A DNA stretch of 64,000 nt. It comes from an uncultured Faecalibacterium sp. Lineage in GTDB: Bacteria > Bacillota > Clostridia > Oscillospirales > Ruminococcaceae. The notes beneath the pieces are model-generated. The model was not told where the DNA came from, ran no database searches, and was given only the letters and a program-made list of their open reading frames with translations. Shown here in pieces: positions 38,134 to 47,699 of the stretch (the first letter of the stretch is position 1; each line of letters starts with the position of its first letter). The position numbers were made by a program, and so were the translations under genes. The stretch covers positions 58,669-122,668 of the forward strand of contig CAKTGQ010000007.1 in assembly GCA_934561555.1 (NCBI GenBank), read 5' to 3'.

Positions 38134-39945
38134 ATGGCAAGAGACAACATCCGCAACTTCTGCATCATTGCACATATCGACCACGGTAAGTCCACCCTGT
38201 CCGACCGCATTCTGGAACTGACCAAGAGCGTGGACGAGCGCACCATGGAAGACCAGATTTTGGACAACATGGATATCGAGCGCGAGCGCGGCATCACCAT
38301 CAAGGCGCGTGCCGTGACCATGAACTATACCGCAAAGGACGGCAAGACCTACGAGTTCAACCTGATCGACACCCCGGGTCATGTGGACTTTGCCTACGAG
38401 GTCAGCCGCAGTCTGGCCGCCTGTGAGGGTGCGATTCTGGTGGTGGACGCCACGCAGGGCGTGGAAGCGCAGACGCTGGCCAACACCTATATGGCACTGG
38501 AGCATGATCTGGAACTGGTGCCCATCCTGAACAAGATCGACCTGCCCAGCGCCCACCCGGACGAGGTGGCGCAGGAGGTGGAGGATGTGATCGGCCTGCC
38601 CTGCATGGACGCGCCCCGCGTCTCCGCCAAGACCGGCCTGAACATCGATCAGGTGTTGGAGCGTGTGGTGAGCGATATCCCCGCACCCACCGGCGACCCG
38701 GACGCACCCCTCAAGGCACTGATCTTCGACAGCATCTACGACAGCTACAAGGGTGTCATCGTCTACATCCGCGTGTTCGAGGGCACGGTGAAGCCCGGCG
38801 ACACCATCCGCATGATGGCTACCGGCGCAGAGTTTACGCTGGTGGAGGTGGGTCACATGGGTGCCACCGCCCTGACCCCCTGTGCCCAGCTGCAGGCCGG
38901 TGAGGTAGGCTACCTGACCGCCAGCATCAAGACAGTGCAGGACACCCGCGTGGGCGATACCGTCACGCTGGCAGAGCGCCCCACCGCAGAGGCGCTGCCC
39001 GGCTATCGTCAGGTCAAGCCCATGGTGTTCTGCGGCATCTACCCCGCCGATGGTGCCAAGTACCCCGACCTGAAGGACGCACTGGAAAAATTGCAGCTGA
39101 ACGATGCCTCCCTGACCTTCGAACTGGAGACCAGTGCTGCGCTGGGCTTCGGCTTCCGCTGCGGCTTTTTGGGTCTGCTGCACATGGAGATCATCACCGA
39201 GCGTCTGGAGCGGGAGTTCGATCTGGACATCATCACTACCACCCCCAGCGTGCGCTACCGCCTGACCCTGACTGACGGCACAGTGGAGATGATCGATAAC
39301 CCTTCCAGCTACCCGGACCCCAGCAATATCGTCAAGCAGGAAGAGCCCTTTGTGGATGTGCACCTGTACACCCCCAACGACTATGTGGGCGGCCTGATGG
39401 ATCTGTGCCAGAGCAAGCGCGGCGTGCTGATCGATATGAAGTATCTGGACGATGTGCGGGTGGACCTGCACTACGCTTTGCCGCTGGGCGAGATCGTGTA
39501 CGACTTCTTTGACGCCATCAAGAGCCGCAGCCGGGGCTACGCCAGCTACGACTACGAGTTCAAGGAGTACCGCGAGAGCGATCTGGTCAAGCTGGACTTC
39601 CTGCTCAACGGCGACCCCGTGGACGCCCTGTCCATGATCGTGTTCCGGGACAACGCCTACGCCAAGGGACGCCGCATCTGCGAAAAGCTGCGGGACAACA
39701 TCCCGCGCAACCTGTTCGAGATCCCGGTGCAGGCAGCCATCGGCGGCAAGATCATTGCCCGCGAGACGGTCAAGGCCATGCGCAAGGACGTGCTGGCCAA
39801 GTGCTACGGCGGCGATATCTCCCGTAAAAAGAAGCTGCTGGAAAAGCAGAAGGAAGGCAAAAAGAAGATGCGTCAGCTGGGCAGTGTTTCCCTGCCCAGT
39901 GAGGCGTTTACCGCAGTGCTCAAGCTGGACAGCGACGACGATTGA
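38134..39945 (+). CDS. lepA: Elongation factor 4 (LepA)
   Basis: The 603-aa product has the GTPase motifs AHIDHGKST (G1), DTPGHVD (G3) and NKIDLP (G4), the EF-G-like domains II, III and V, and the LepA-specific C-terminal domain with [16 protein letters not shown]. LepA acts on stalled or assembling ribosomes. GGAGGAAC precedes the ATG. It is the last gene of the operon and is followed by a terminator. Confidence 0.98.
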   Translation: MARDNIRNFCIIAHIDHGKSTLSDRILELTKSVDERTMEDQILDNMDIERERGITIKARAVTMNYTAKDGKTYEFNLIDTPGHVDFAYEVSRSLAACEGAILVVDATQGVEAQTLANTYMALEHDLELVPILNKIDLPSAHPDEVAQEVEDVIGLPCMDAPRVSAKTGLNIDQVLERVVSDIPAPTGDPDAPLKALIFDSIYDSYKGVIVYIRVFEGTVKPGDTIRMMATGAEFTLVEVGHMGATALTPCAQLQAGEVGYLTASIKTVQDTRVGDTVTLAERPTAEALPGYRQVKPMVFCGIYPADGAKYPDLKDALEKLQLNDASLTFELETSAALGFGFRCGFLGLLHMEIITERLEREFDLDIITTTPSVRYRLTLTDGTVEMIDNPSSYPDPSNIVKQEEPFVDVHLYTPNDYVGGLMDLCQSKRGVLIDMKYLDDVRVDLHYALPLGEIVYDFFDAIKSRSRGYASYDYEFKEYRESDLVKLDFLLNGDPVDALSMIVFRDNAYAKGRRICEKLRDNIPRNLFEIPVQAAIGGKIIARETVKAMRKDVLAKCYGGDISRKKKLLEKQKEGKKKMRQLGSVSLPSEAFTAVLKLDSDDD

Positions 39946-39958
39946 TCTGCAAATATAC

Positions 39959-39992
39959 AAAAGGGATGCTGCGTGCGCGGCATCCCTTTTTT
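39959..39992 (+). terminator. lepA operon terminator
   Basis: AAAGGGATGC and GCATCCCTTT form the stem around a 10-nt GC loop, followed by T residues. Confidence 0.88.
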
Positions 39993-40063
39993 GATGGGAA
40001 ACGCCCAATTGTGAAATCCGCTCATGACAGAGATGCACTCTTTGCTTTTCCTACTAAATATGT

Positions 40064-40069
40064 TATAAT
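40064..40069 (+). promoter_or_regulatory. Probable promoter of the surface-polysaccharide operon
   Basis: TATAAT at 40064-40069 with a weak -35 (TTTGCT, 17 bp upstream). No other promoter is seen before the seven tightly spaced genes ending at 48719. Confidence 0.6.
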
Positions 40070-40087
40070 TTATCCATATATTGATTT

Positions 40088-41107
40088 TTGTATCCGTTTT
40101 TGGAGAGATGGGCTGCGGTCTGGTGCCGTGACCTTCTCTTTGCAACGCTTCCCGGCAGAAAGGATGTGGCCTTTATCAAAGCAAAACACAGAAAAGATGC
40201 AGCGCAAAGCGGCAAACAGAAACACAGCGGCAGCTACGCACAGACACCGGCATCCCGCTGGAAGCAGGTGCTGCTGACGCTGCTGATCTTTATTGTTCTG
40301 CTCGCCCTGCTGGGCGGGGCACTGTGGCAGAATATCTGTTATAACCGCACCCACTACACCACGGAGTTTTATCAGATCCATTCCCGCAAGCTGACCCAGA
40401 GCTGCCGGGTCGTTTTTTTGACCGATGTGCACCTGCGGGAATACGGAGAGGACAACTGCGAGCTGGTGCAGGATATCCGCAGTCTTGCCCCGGATCTGAT
40501 TTTGCTGGGCGGCGATCTTGTGACCTATGGCGCAGGTTCCAGCTATGATAATATGCTCTCCCTGTGCAGCCAGCTGAGCGAGATCGCGCCGGTGTGCGGG
40601 GTGCTGGGCAACCACGAGGACGAGCTGTATTTTCTGGACGGCGATCAGGCACTGGTGGAAAAGTTCACCGCCGCCGGGGTGACCATCCTGCGCAATCAGG
40701 AGGCGCGCTACACCGTCCACGACAATGTTATCAGCATTCTGGGCGTGGAAGGCAGCCCGGAGGACTTTTATAATTACGGAGCAAGCACCTTTATGGACGG
40801 CGTGGAATCGCAGACAGATTACGACCTGCGCATCTGTCTGGCACATGTGCCCACTTACTTTACCGAGTATCTGGAAAATTATTCCTTTGAGCTGGGTCTG
40901 GCCGGGCACACCCACGGCGGCATCGTCCGTCTGCCGAAGGTCGGCCCGCTATACAGCGCCGAGGAGGGCTTTCTGCCCGACTATGCCGGTGGCAGCTATG
41001 GGCTTGCCAACAACGCCACCCTCATCGTAAGCCGGGGACTGGGCGATTCCAGCCGGGTGCCCCGCATCAACAACGTGCCGGAGCTTTCGGTCATTGACAT
41101 CGACTAA
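40088..41107 (+). CDS. Membrane-anchored metallophosphoesterase
   Basis: After a basic N-terminal region a membrane helix lies at ~60-82. Then comes a calcineurin-like phosphoesterase domain with TDVHLRE, GGDLVTYG, GNHEDE and GHTHGG, the metal and phosphate ligands of the family (YkuE-like). The active site faces outside. The start is uncertain: TTG 40088 has a weak site close to the transcription start, while GTG 40166 directly follows AGAAAGGA. As first gene of the polysaccharide operon it may remove phosphate from a lipid carrier or polymer; this is inferred from position. Confidence 0.85.
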   Translation: MYPFLERWAAVWCRDLLFATLPGRKDVAFIKAKHRKDAAQSGKQKHSGSYAQTPASRWKQVLLTLLIFIVLLALLGGALWQNICYNRTHYTTEFYQIHSRKLTQSCRVVFLTDVHLREYGEDNCELVQDIRSLAPDLILLGGDLVTYGAGSSYDNMLSLCSQLSEIAPVCGVLGNHEDELYFLDGDQALVEKFTAAGVTILRNQEARYTVHDNVISILGVEGSPEDFYNYGASTFMDGVESQTDYDLRICLAHVPTYFTEYLENYSFELGLAGHTHGGIVRLPKVGPLYSAEEGFLPDYAGGSYGLANNATLIVSRGLGDSSRVPRINNVPELSVIDID

Positions 41108-41153
41108 GCAGTCTGCGCTGCGCGTGCAGGCCGCTGCAAAAGGGTAGAATACC

Positions 41154-42452
41154 ATGGATGACATCAAAGAAAAGATCAAACAGGCGCTGCGCCATATCTG
41201 GACAAATAAATACCGCCTGTTTCTCTGCCTGCTGACCTTGTGCTGTCTGTTCGGGCTGTTCCACTATTTTAAAAGTGCCGACAGCGCCACCGCCAGCATC
41301 TCCTTCAATTACTCCGAAGCCGCGCTGGGCATGAACCCCAACAAGACCCGCTTCAACGCCTACGAGATCGTTTCGGACGAGGTGATGGAACGCGCCATCC
41401 GGCGAGTGGGATTGCAGGACAGCCTTACCCCGTCCCAGCTGGCTGCGTGCCTTTATCTCAGCCCGGACAGCACCGGCAGCGCCAATGGCAGCGAGTACAT
41501 CAGCACCAACTACTACCTTTCCATCAACACCCGCAAGCTGGATCTGGGCAGCCGCAAACCCACGGATCTTTTGCAGAGCGTGTGCGAATCCTACCGGGAG
41601 ATCTTTCAGAGCAACTACTGCGACAATCAGAGCATCCTCATGGAAAACCTGGAAGTGACCACTGCGTGCGAGCCTTACCTGCGGTTGAACGAGCTGGAAG
41701 TACGCGCCGCTGCGCTGAACCGCTACCTGAACGCCCGCCTACAGGCGAACAAAAGCTTTACGGATGAAGCAAACCCCGACTCTGCCACCAACAACTTTAC
41801 TACGCTGGGTAAAAAAATCAACAATCTGGTGGATTACGACCTGCCCAACGCCATGGCCTTTGTGATCGAAGGCGGCGTTGCCCGGGATCCGTCCATGCTG
41901 ACCAGTATTCTGGAATATAAGAATAAGATCGATGATATTGCCATGCGCAAGAAACAAGCCTACTATGATGCAGACAAAAAGGGCATCTCCTTCTACGAAA
42001 AGTCCATGACCTCCATCATGATGATCCCCACCGTGGATGAGGCCCGCGAATACTATATGTCCCGCACCAAGACCGCCATGGACGCGCTGGCGCGGTCGGC
42101 AGATAGTGCCCTGTCCGATGCCACCGGCTATCAGTCCGAGATCGTGAGCACAAATTATGTGATCCAGAAGATCCGGGAGCTGGACGCCGGGCAGCCTCGT
42201 CTGGCAGAAGCACAGGCCATGGTGAACAAGCTGGAAACCGCCATCAACGAGATCTCGGAGCAGCTGTTCGTGCTGGATAAGTCCTACATCAAGTATAAAT
42301 CCCAGAACTATATCACTTTTACCTATGGTGTGGTCTCTTTCCTGCAGCGCTTGAACCCGAAAAAGACCCTGATGGAGTCTGTTGCCGTCATGCTGGGCGG
42401 CGCATGGCTGCTCCACGAACGCAAACGCAGAAAGGCAGAAAAACGCAAATGA
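41154..42452 (+). CDS. Wzz-like polysaccharide chain-length/co-polymerase protein
   Basis: The 432-aa product has a membrane helix near residues 20-40, a long extracellular helical region with coiled-coil character (~60-385), and a second hydrophobic segment near 408-422 before a Lys/Arg-rich end. This is the two-helix layout of Wzz/Gum polysaccharide co-polymerases, although sequence identity is not obvious to me. No kinase domain is fused. The start codon lies about 46 bp after the phosphoesterase gene. Its stop overlaps the next gene by ATGA, so both Wzz-like proteins are made together and may form a hetero-oligomer. Confidence 0.75.
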   Translation: MDDIKEKIKQALRHIWTNKYRLFLCLLTLCCLFGLFHYFKSADSATASISFNYSEAALGMNPNKTRFNAYEIVSDEVMERAIRRVGLQDSLTPSQLAACLYLSPDSTGSANGSEYISTNYYLSINTRKLDLGSRKPTDLLQSVCESYREIFQSNYCDNQSILMENLEVTTACEPYLRLNELEVRAAALNRYLNARLQANKSFTDEANPDSATNNFTTLGKKINNLVDYDLPNAMAFVIEGGVARDPSMLTSILEYKNKIDDIAMRKKQAYYDADKKGISFYEKSMTSIMMIPTVDEAREYYMSRTKTAMDALARSADSALSDATGYQSEIVSTNYVIQKIRELDAGQPRLAEAQAMVNKLETAINEISEQLFVLDKSYIKYKSQNYITFTYGVVSFLQRLNPKKTLMESVAVMLGGAWLLHERKRRKAEKRK

Positions 42453-44287
42453 AAAAGTTTGAGATCCTGCGCTATCTGAAGCGTTTCAGCCTGCTGATCT
42501 TTCTGGTATCGCTGGCAGGTGCGGCCGCCATCTATCTGTATGCAGACGGGCGGCAGAGGTACACCGCCTCTGTCATCATCCGCTATACCAACGATGGCAT
42601 CTCAGACGGCTACACCCCGGACGGCAGCGATCTGGACGTCAACGAGATCTATTCCTCCACGGTCATTTCGCAGGCCATGGATGCGCTGGGCGCTTCCGGG
42701 CGGCTAAGCACCATCCGCTCCAACATCTCGGTGACCCCGGTCATTTCGGAGGATCAGGAGACCATCAACGAGGCCCTACTGAAAAAGGGCGAAGAGACGA
42801 CCTATTTCCCCGACACCTACAAGGTAAGCCTTGTGGTGGATGGGTCGCAGGGCGCGGGCTATGCCCGCAATATGCTGGATGCCATCATCCAGAGCTACTG
42901 CACCTATTATACCGAAAAATATGTGGAGCAGAAACTCTCGCTCAACCCCTCGTCCGGCCTGCTGGACAACGGCTACGACTACTACGAGTGTATCCGCATT
43001 CTGGAAAACGATACCAATGAGATGCAGGCCTACCTGCAGAGCAAGCAGGAGCACTACCCGGACTTTCGCTCCTCCCGCACCGGCTATGCCTATGCAGACC
43101 TGTGCGATATTTATTCCGATTTTAAAAAATATACCATCCCGGAGCTGTACGCCTATGTGCTCAACGGCCCGCAGGTGCGGGACGGCACGGTGCTGCAGGA
43201 GTATTTGGCCAACAGCATCGAGAATGCAAAGCAGAACGAGCAGATCAGCACCGAGCAGCGGGACAGCCTGTGGAGCCTGACCGACCAGTATGTGTATAAG
43301 AACGCCGACCTGCTGGAAAATTACTTTACCGACCGGGGCGAGGTGGTGTCCTCGGACTACATCCTGGGCAACATCGAACTGGAAGGCGCAGGCGCTAAGG
43401 CACAGACCACCTACGACGGTCTGGTGCTGAAGCTGGTGTCGCTGGAACAGCAGGTCGCTGCCAGCCAGATCGACCGGCAGTTTCAGGAGGAGATCCTGCA
43501 AAACTTCCGCAACGTGGATTTTGGCGGCACAGACGAGCAGCACACCAAGATGGAAAGTCTGATCAATGACTACGAGACAGAGCTGAAAAAATACTACGAG
43601 ATCATCAATACCAGCAGCAAGGAACTAAACCTGTACATCAGCGCGGATTATCTGAAGATGATCAGCTCGGTGCAGGTGGCTGCCGCCATCAATGTCAAAC
43701 TGTATCTGATGCTGGCGCTGGTGCTGTTCTTCGTCATCGGCTGCTGCGGTGCCATTTTGCTGGGACGCATCTCGGATGTGGTGGATTACCTGCTGTATGT
43801 GGACAAAAAGACCGGGCTGCCCAACCGCGAAAAGCTCAATGTTTATATCAGCAGTCTGGCAGACCGTATCCTGCCGGAGGATTATACCTGCTTTGCCCTG
43901 CAGCTGGATAATCTGTCTGATATGAGCCGCCGCTTCGGCTACCATGTGGGCGACGGTATTCTGAAGGATTTTTCCGGTCTTTTGCTGCTGATGGGCGATA
44001 CCGATGGCATAGTGGGCTACAACGGCGTGGGCAAGTTCCTTGCCTTCTTTAGTGAATGCAGCAGCCGGAAGGCAGAGGTCATGATCCGCATCCTGCAAAG
44101 TCAGGTGGACGAGTACAACAAGCTGAACCCGGAATACCCCATCCTGTTCACCGCCGCATGGGCGACTTCCTCGGAGGATGACATCTATAATGTGCGGGAT
44201 CTGGTGCGTACGGCACAGAAAAAAATGTCCCTGATCGCAGAAGCGGGCGGCTCTGCCCCTGCCGGAATGGAGCGTGGTAAAGTATGA
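42449..44287 (+). CDS. Wzz-like protein fused to a degenerate GGDEF domain
   Basis: The 612-aa product has a membrane helix (~12-32), an extracellular Wzz-like helical region, and a second membrane helix (~415-440). A cytosolic GGDEF-fold domain (~448-600) follows, with the start pattern KKTGLPNREKL, then LQLDNLSDMSRRFGYHVGD matching the metal- and base-binding region of diguanylate cyclases. The signature loop is GVGKF (526-530) instead of GG(D/E)EF, so catalysis is unlikely and nucleotide sensing is more plausible. No RxxD I-site stands before it. It overlaps both neighbours by 4 bp. The layout would link a cytosolic signal to polymer length outside. Confidence 0.82.
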   Translation: MKKFEILRYLKRFSLLIFLVSLAGAAAIYLYADGRQRYTASVIIRYTNDGISDGYTPDGSDLDVNEIYSSTVISQAMDALGASGRLSTIRSNISVTPVISEDQETINEALLKKGEETTYFPDTYKVSLVVDGSQGAGYARNMLDAIIQSYCTYYTEKYVEQKLSLNPSSGLLDNGYDYYECIRILENDTNEMQAYLQSKQEHYPDFRSSRTGYAYADLCDIYSDFKKYTIPELYAYVLNGPQVRDGTVLQEYLANSIENAKQNEQISTEQRDSLWSLTDQYVYKNADLLENYFTDRGEVVSSDYILGNIELEGAGAKAQTTYDGLVLKLVSLEQQVAASQIDRQFQEEILQNFRNVDFGGTDEQHTKMESLINDYETELKKYYEIINTSSKELNLYISADYLKMISSVQVAAAINVKLYLMLALVLFFVIGCCGAILLGRISDVVDYLLYVDKKTGLPNREKLNVYISSLADRILPEDYTCFALQLDNLSDMSRRFGYHVGDGILKDFSGLLLLMGDTDGIVGYNGVGKFLAFFSECSSRKAEVMIRILQSQVDEYNKLNPEYPILFTAAWATSSEDDIYNVRDLVRTAQKKMSLIAEAGGSAPAGMERGKV

Positions 44288-45483
44288 TCCAGAATCGACG
44301 CGCTTATCAGCTGATCCACTGCCGCACCCACAGCCGTCTGCTGGCGGGCACTGCTGCCGTGTGCGGCGCCGCCTGCGGCCACGCAGACCTTGCGTTGTAT
44401 CGTCTGCTGCACCGGGGCGGTGCGCCGCTGCCGGACAGCACACAGGCCGACCGCGCTGCGCTGGCAGCGCTGTGCCCGAAGCCCGCAGCGGAGGAGACCT
44501 GCCCGCCGCTGCCGCCGCAGGACCCGGCGGTGGCCCTTTCGGTCATCGTGCCGGTATATAACGGCGAAGCCACCATTGCTGCTTGTCTGGACAGCATTTT
44601 GCAGCAGGAGACCGGCTGCACCGTGCAGCTGATCGTGGTAGACAGCAATTCCACCGACGGCACAGCCGCCGTGCTGGAACGCTACCGGACACAGCCCGGA
44701 GTGGTGCTGTGCAATTGCAGCGCACCCCGCAGCGCTGCCGCCGCCCGCAATGAAGGGCTGCGCCATGCCGTGGGGCACTGGCTGATGTTCGTGGACAGCG
44801 ATGACCTTTTGCTGCCCGGCGCCGTCCGCACCCTGCTGGAGGCCGCGCAGCGCCTTGACGCCGATGTGGTGCAGGGCGGCTGGCAGTACCTGTACACCGA
44901 CGGCACCCACGGCCCGGTGCAGCGCTACCCGGCGGCAGTCTACACCGGTGCCGCCGCGCCGGAGCGGTTCGAGCTGCCCGGGATGCCATGGGGCAAGATC
45001 TACCGGCGGGAGCTGTTTGCGCAGGTGCGCTTTCCGGCTTACTATACCTGCTTTGAGGACGCCATCATTCATTTTCTGGTGTTCCGGCAGGCCAAAACCG
45101 TGGCCTCTGTGCCGGAGATGGTCTATCTGTGGCGCAAAAATCCCAAGGGGCTTACTGCCACCAGCCAGCACCGCCCTGCCGCCGTGCAGAGCTACTGGAT
45201 CATAGAGCAGCTGCTGGCACAGGATGCCGCGCTGGGCTTGCCCCACGATGCGCTATACCGCTGCACCCTGACGCTGCAGCTTTCGGCTTTCTGCTATGCC
45301 ACCGTATCCGGCCTGCCACCGGAAACGCAGCAGGCGGTTTTCCGGCTGTGCTGCGCTATGTACGCCAAGGCGCTGCCACAGGAAGGCACACTGCCCCGCC
45401 GTGCCCGCTGGGGTGCCCGCGCCCTGCGGCAGCGGAACTTTGGGCTGTGGTGCCGCTACGGCAGAAGATTTCAATTGTTATAA
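44284..45483 (+). CDS. Family-2 glycosyltransferase
   Basis: After ~80 N-terminal residues of unknown role, a GT-A fold starts with LSVIVPVYNGEATIAACLDS. It has the DSNSTDG nucleotide-binding segment, ARNEGLRHA, and the FVDSDD metal-binding DxD motif. It would move a sugar from a nucleotide donor to the growing polymer at the inner membrane face. The ATG overlaps the previous stop (ATGA). Donor and acceptor cannot be predicted. A His/Cys-containing N-terminal extension is unusual for GT2 enzymes. Confidence 0.9.
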   Translation: MIQNRRAYQLIHCRTHSRLLAGTAAVCGAACGHADLALYRLLHRGGAPLPDSTQADRAALAALCPKPAAEETCPPLPPQDPAVALSVIVPVYNGEATIAACLDSILQQETGCTVQLIVVDSNSTDGTAAVLERYRTQPGVVLCNCSAPRSAAAARNEGLRHAVGHWLMFVDSDDLLLPGAVRTLLEAAQRLDADVVQGGWQYLYTDGTHGPVQRYPAAVYTGAAAPERFELPGMPWGKIYRRELFAQVRFPAYYTCFEDAIIHFLVFRQAKTVASVPEMVYLWRKNPKGLTATSQHRPAAVQSYWIIEQLLAQDAALGLPHDALYRCTLTLQLSAFCYATVSGLPPETQQAVFRLCCAMYAKALPQEGTLPRRARWGARALRQRNFGLWCRYGRRFQLL

Positions 45484-45497
45484 TGTGAGGAGTACCT

Positions 45498-46607
45498 ATG
45501 ATACGAGTGCTGCATTCGGTCAGCAATATGGACCGCGGCGGGATCGAGACCATGCTGATGAACTACTACCGGCATATCGACCGCAGCAAAGTCCAGTTCG
45601 ATTTTATCGTCAACAAGAAAAAGCCCGGCGATTACGATGACGAGATCCGCCGTCTGGGTGGCCACATCTACCAAAGCCCGGGGCTTGACCCGCTGCATTA
45701 CCCGGCGTATCTGCGCTTTGTGCAGCAGACCGTAGCCGCAGACCCCCGCATCCGCATCCTGCACGCCCACAACGAGGCCATGGAACTGTACGCCCTGAAG
45801 GGCGCGGAGAAGGCGGGGCTGCCCGTGCGCATTGCCCATGCCCATAATATCTGGATCGTCCGGGACTACAAGTGGCCGCTGAAGATGTTCTGCAAGCAGC
45901 TGCTGCCCGGCGCGGCTACCCACCTGTGGTCCTGCGGCCGGGACGCGGGCATCTACTACTTTGGCAAAGCAGACTGGGAGCGCCGGGGACAGATCATTCC
46001 CAACGCCATCGAGCCGGAGACCTTCCGCTTCTCCCCCGCCGTCCGCGCCGAAATGCGCGCCCGCTACGGACTGGAGGACCGGGTGGTGCTGGGTCATGTG
46101 GGACGCTTTGATGTCCGCAAGAACCACGAGCGTCTGTTGGAGATCTTTGCCGCCTTTTTGCAGCTGGAGCCCCGGGCGATGCTGGTGCTCATCGGCACCG
46201 GCAGACTGGAACAGGCTGTCCGCACACAGGCGCAGGAACTGGGCATCACAGACCATATCCTGTTTGCCGGACTGCAAAGCAATGTGGCAGACTGGTACCA
46301 GCTGATGGACCTCTTCGTCATGCCCTCCCGCTTCGAGGGTCTGCCGGTGGTGGGCATCGAGGCGCAGGCCGCCGGGCTGGGGTGCGTATTTTCGGACGCA
46401 GTGCCGGAGGAGGTTCTGCTTTCGCCCCATGCCATCCAGATCCCGCTTTCTGCCAGCAATGCAGACTGGGCGGCAGGCTTGCAGCGGATGCTCCAACAGC
46501 CCTGCGAACGCTCTGCCGGTGCAGAACTGATCCGGCAGGCGGGCTACGATATCAACATCGCCGCCGCTCGCTTACAGCAGCAGTACCTGCAGCTGAGCGA
46601 AAGGTAA
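45498..46607 (+). CDS. Family-4 glycosyltransferase
   Basis: The 369-aa product is a GT-B fold enzyme with MDRGGIETMLMNYYRH near the start (acceptor loop), HAHN (about residue 93), GHVGRFDVRKNHERLLEIF, and the EX7E-type donor region PSRFEGLPVVGIEAQAAG. These match capsule and exopolysaccharide GT4 enzymes. TGAGGAGT precedes the ATG, 14 bp after the GT2 gene. It acts in the cytosol at the membrane on a lipid-linked sugar, probably. Confidence 0.93.
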   Translation: MIRVLHSVSNMDRGGIETMLMNYYRHIDRSKVQFDFIVNKKKPGDYDDEIRRLGGHIYQSPGLDPLHYPAYLRFVQQTVAADPRIRILHAHNEAMELYALKGAEKAGLPVRIAHAHNIWIVRDYKWPLKMFCKQLLPGAATHLWSCGRDAGIYYFGKADWERRGQIIPNAIEPETFRFSPAVRAEMRARYGLEDRVVLGHVGRFDVRKNHERLLEIFAAFLQLEPRAMLVLIGTGRLEQAVRTQAQELGITDHILFAGLQSNVADWYQLMDLFVMPSRFEGLPVVGIEAQAAGLGCVFSDAVPEEVLLSPHAIQIPLSASNADWAAGLQRMLQQPCERSAGAELIRQAGYDINIAAARLQQQYLQLSER

Positions 46608-46616
46608 GGCAGCAGG

Positions 46617-47678
46617 ATGCAACAAACTGCCAAGCGTCTGGATCACATCGACATTGCTAAGGCCATTGGCCTGCTGCTGGTGATCTACGGCCACACCTTT
46701 CGGATGTCCATGCGCGCCATGCATCCATGGTGTGCGTTTTCGTATACCTTCGTCTACCGGTTCCACGTTCCGCTGCTGTTTCTGCTCTCCGGTATGGGCT
46801 GCACCCTGACCGCGCAGAAGAACCGCAGCCTTTCTGCCCGGCAGTTTTTGCACAAAAAGGCGCACAGCCTATTGCTGCCATGGGGCGTGTATTCGGCCTT
46901 TTTGTACCTGCTGTTTTATTTGGCAAACCAGCTGCCGCCGGTGCGAGCGCTGTTAGCCAGCAGCGCATACCAGCTGCGGCAGCCCGCAGAATATCTCTGG
47001 CTGGTGCTGCGCAACGAAAACCCCTACGGTTTTCATCTGTGGTATCTGCCCACCTTGTTCTGGTTTGTCCTCACGGCATGGCTGCTGGACAAGACCCTGT
47101 CCCCTGCGGCAGCCCGGGCGGCAAAGCTGGCGTTGGTGGTTGCGCTGCCCGTGTGCTATCAACTGCTTTTCTCCGGTTGGTTCTGGACGGTAAAAAGCTA
47201 TTTTCAGCAGGGCGCGTTTTTCTTTCTGGGCTGCGTACTCCCGCGTGAAAAGGCTGAACAGCATGCAAAGCCGCTGGTGCTTTTTGGCGCTTTGTGCGGC
47301 CTGTGGGTGGTGTGGGAGCTGCTGTCCCCCACTATGATCCGGTCGGACGGTCTGTTTGCCGAGGCTGTGCGCGCATGGGTGGACTATTTTGCGGTCAGCG
47401 GGTTCTGTGTGGGCATCTGGGCAGCGTGCGTGCTGCTGCAAAAGCCCCTGCGGCGGCTGGTTCCTTTGGGAAAGAATTCTATGCTGTTCTATCTGTATCA
47501 TCAGCCCTTTTGCTGCGCAGTGCCGGGGCTTGTGCTGTATGATAAGCTGGGTGTTTCTGCAGGCTGGACCGTTTTCATCTGCGGTGCGGCCAGTCTGGTA
47601 ATGCCGTGCCTGCTCTGTTGGCTTGCCGGCCGACTGCATCTGCGGCCGCTGTTGCGGCGGCTCGGCCTGCCGGGATAA
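46617..47678 (+). CDS. Acyltransferase-3 family membrane protein
   Basis: The 353-aa product has about ten membrane segments and starts RLDHIDIAKAIGLLLVIYGHTF, with the His of the Acyl_transf_3 family, followed by a FRFHVPLLFLLSG-like segment (here YRFHVPLLFLLSGMG). Such proteins acetylate or otherwise acylate sugars of surface polymers. It lies between the GT4 and second GT2 genes, so O-acetylation of the same polymer is likely. AGGCAGCAGG precedes the ATG. Confidence 0.9.
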   Translation: MQQTAKRLDHIDIAKAIGLLLVIYGHTFRMSMRAMHPWCAFSYTFVYRFHVPLLFLLSGMGCTLTAQKNRSLSARQFLHKKAHSLLLPWGVYSAFLYLLFYLANQLPPVRALLASSAYQLRQPAEYLWLVLRNENPYGFHLWYLPTLFWFVLTAWLLDKTLSPAAARAAKLALVVALPVCYQLLFSGWFWTVKSYFQQGAFFFLGCVLPREKAEQHAKPLVLFGALCGLWVVWELLSPTMIRSDGLFAEAVRAWVDYFAVSGFCVGIWAACVLLQKPLRRLVPLGKNSMLFYLYHQPFCCAVPGLVLYDKLGVSAGWTVFICGAASLVMPCLLCWLAGRLHLRPLLRRLGLPG

Positions 47679-47699
47679 TCATTTCAAGGAGTTTGGATC

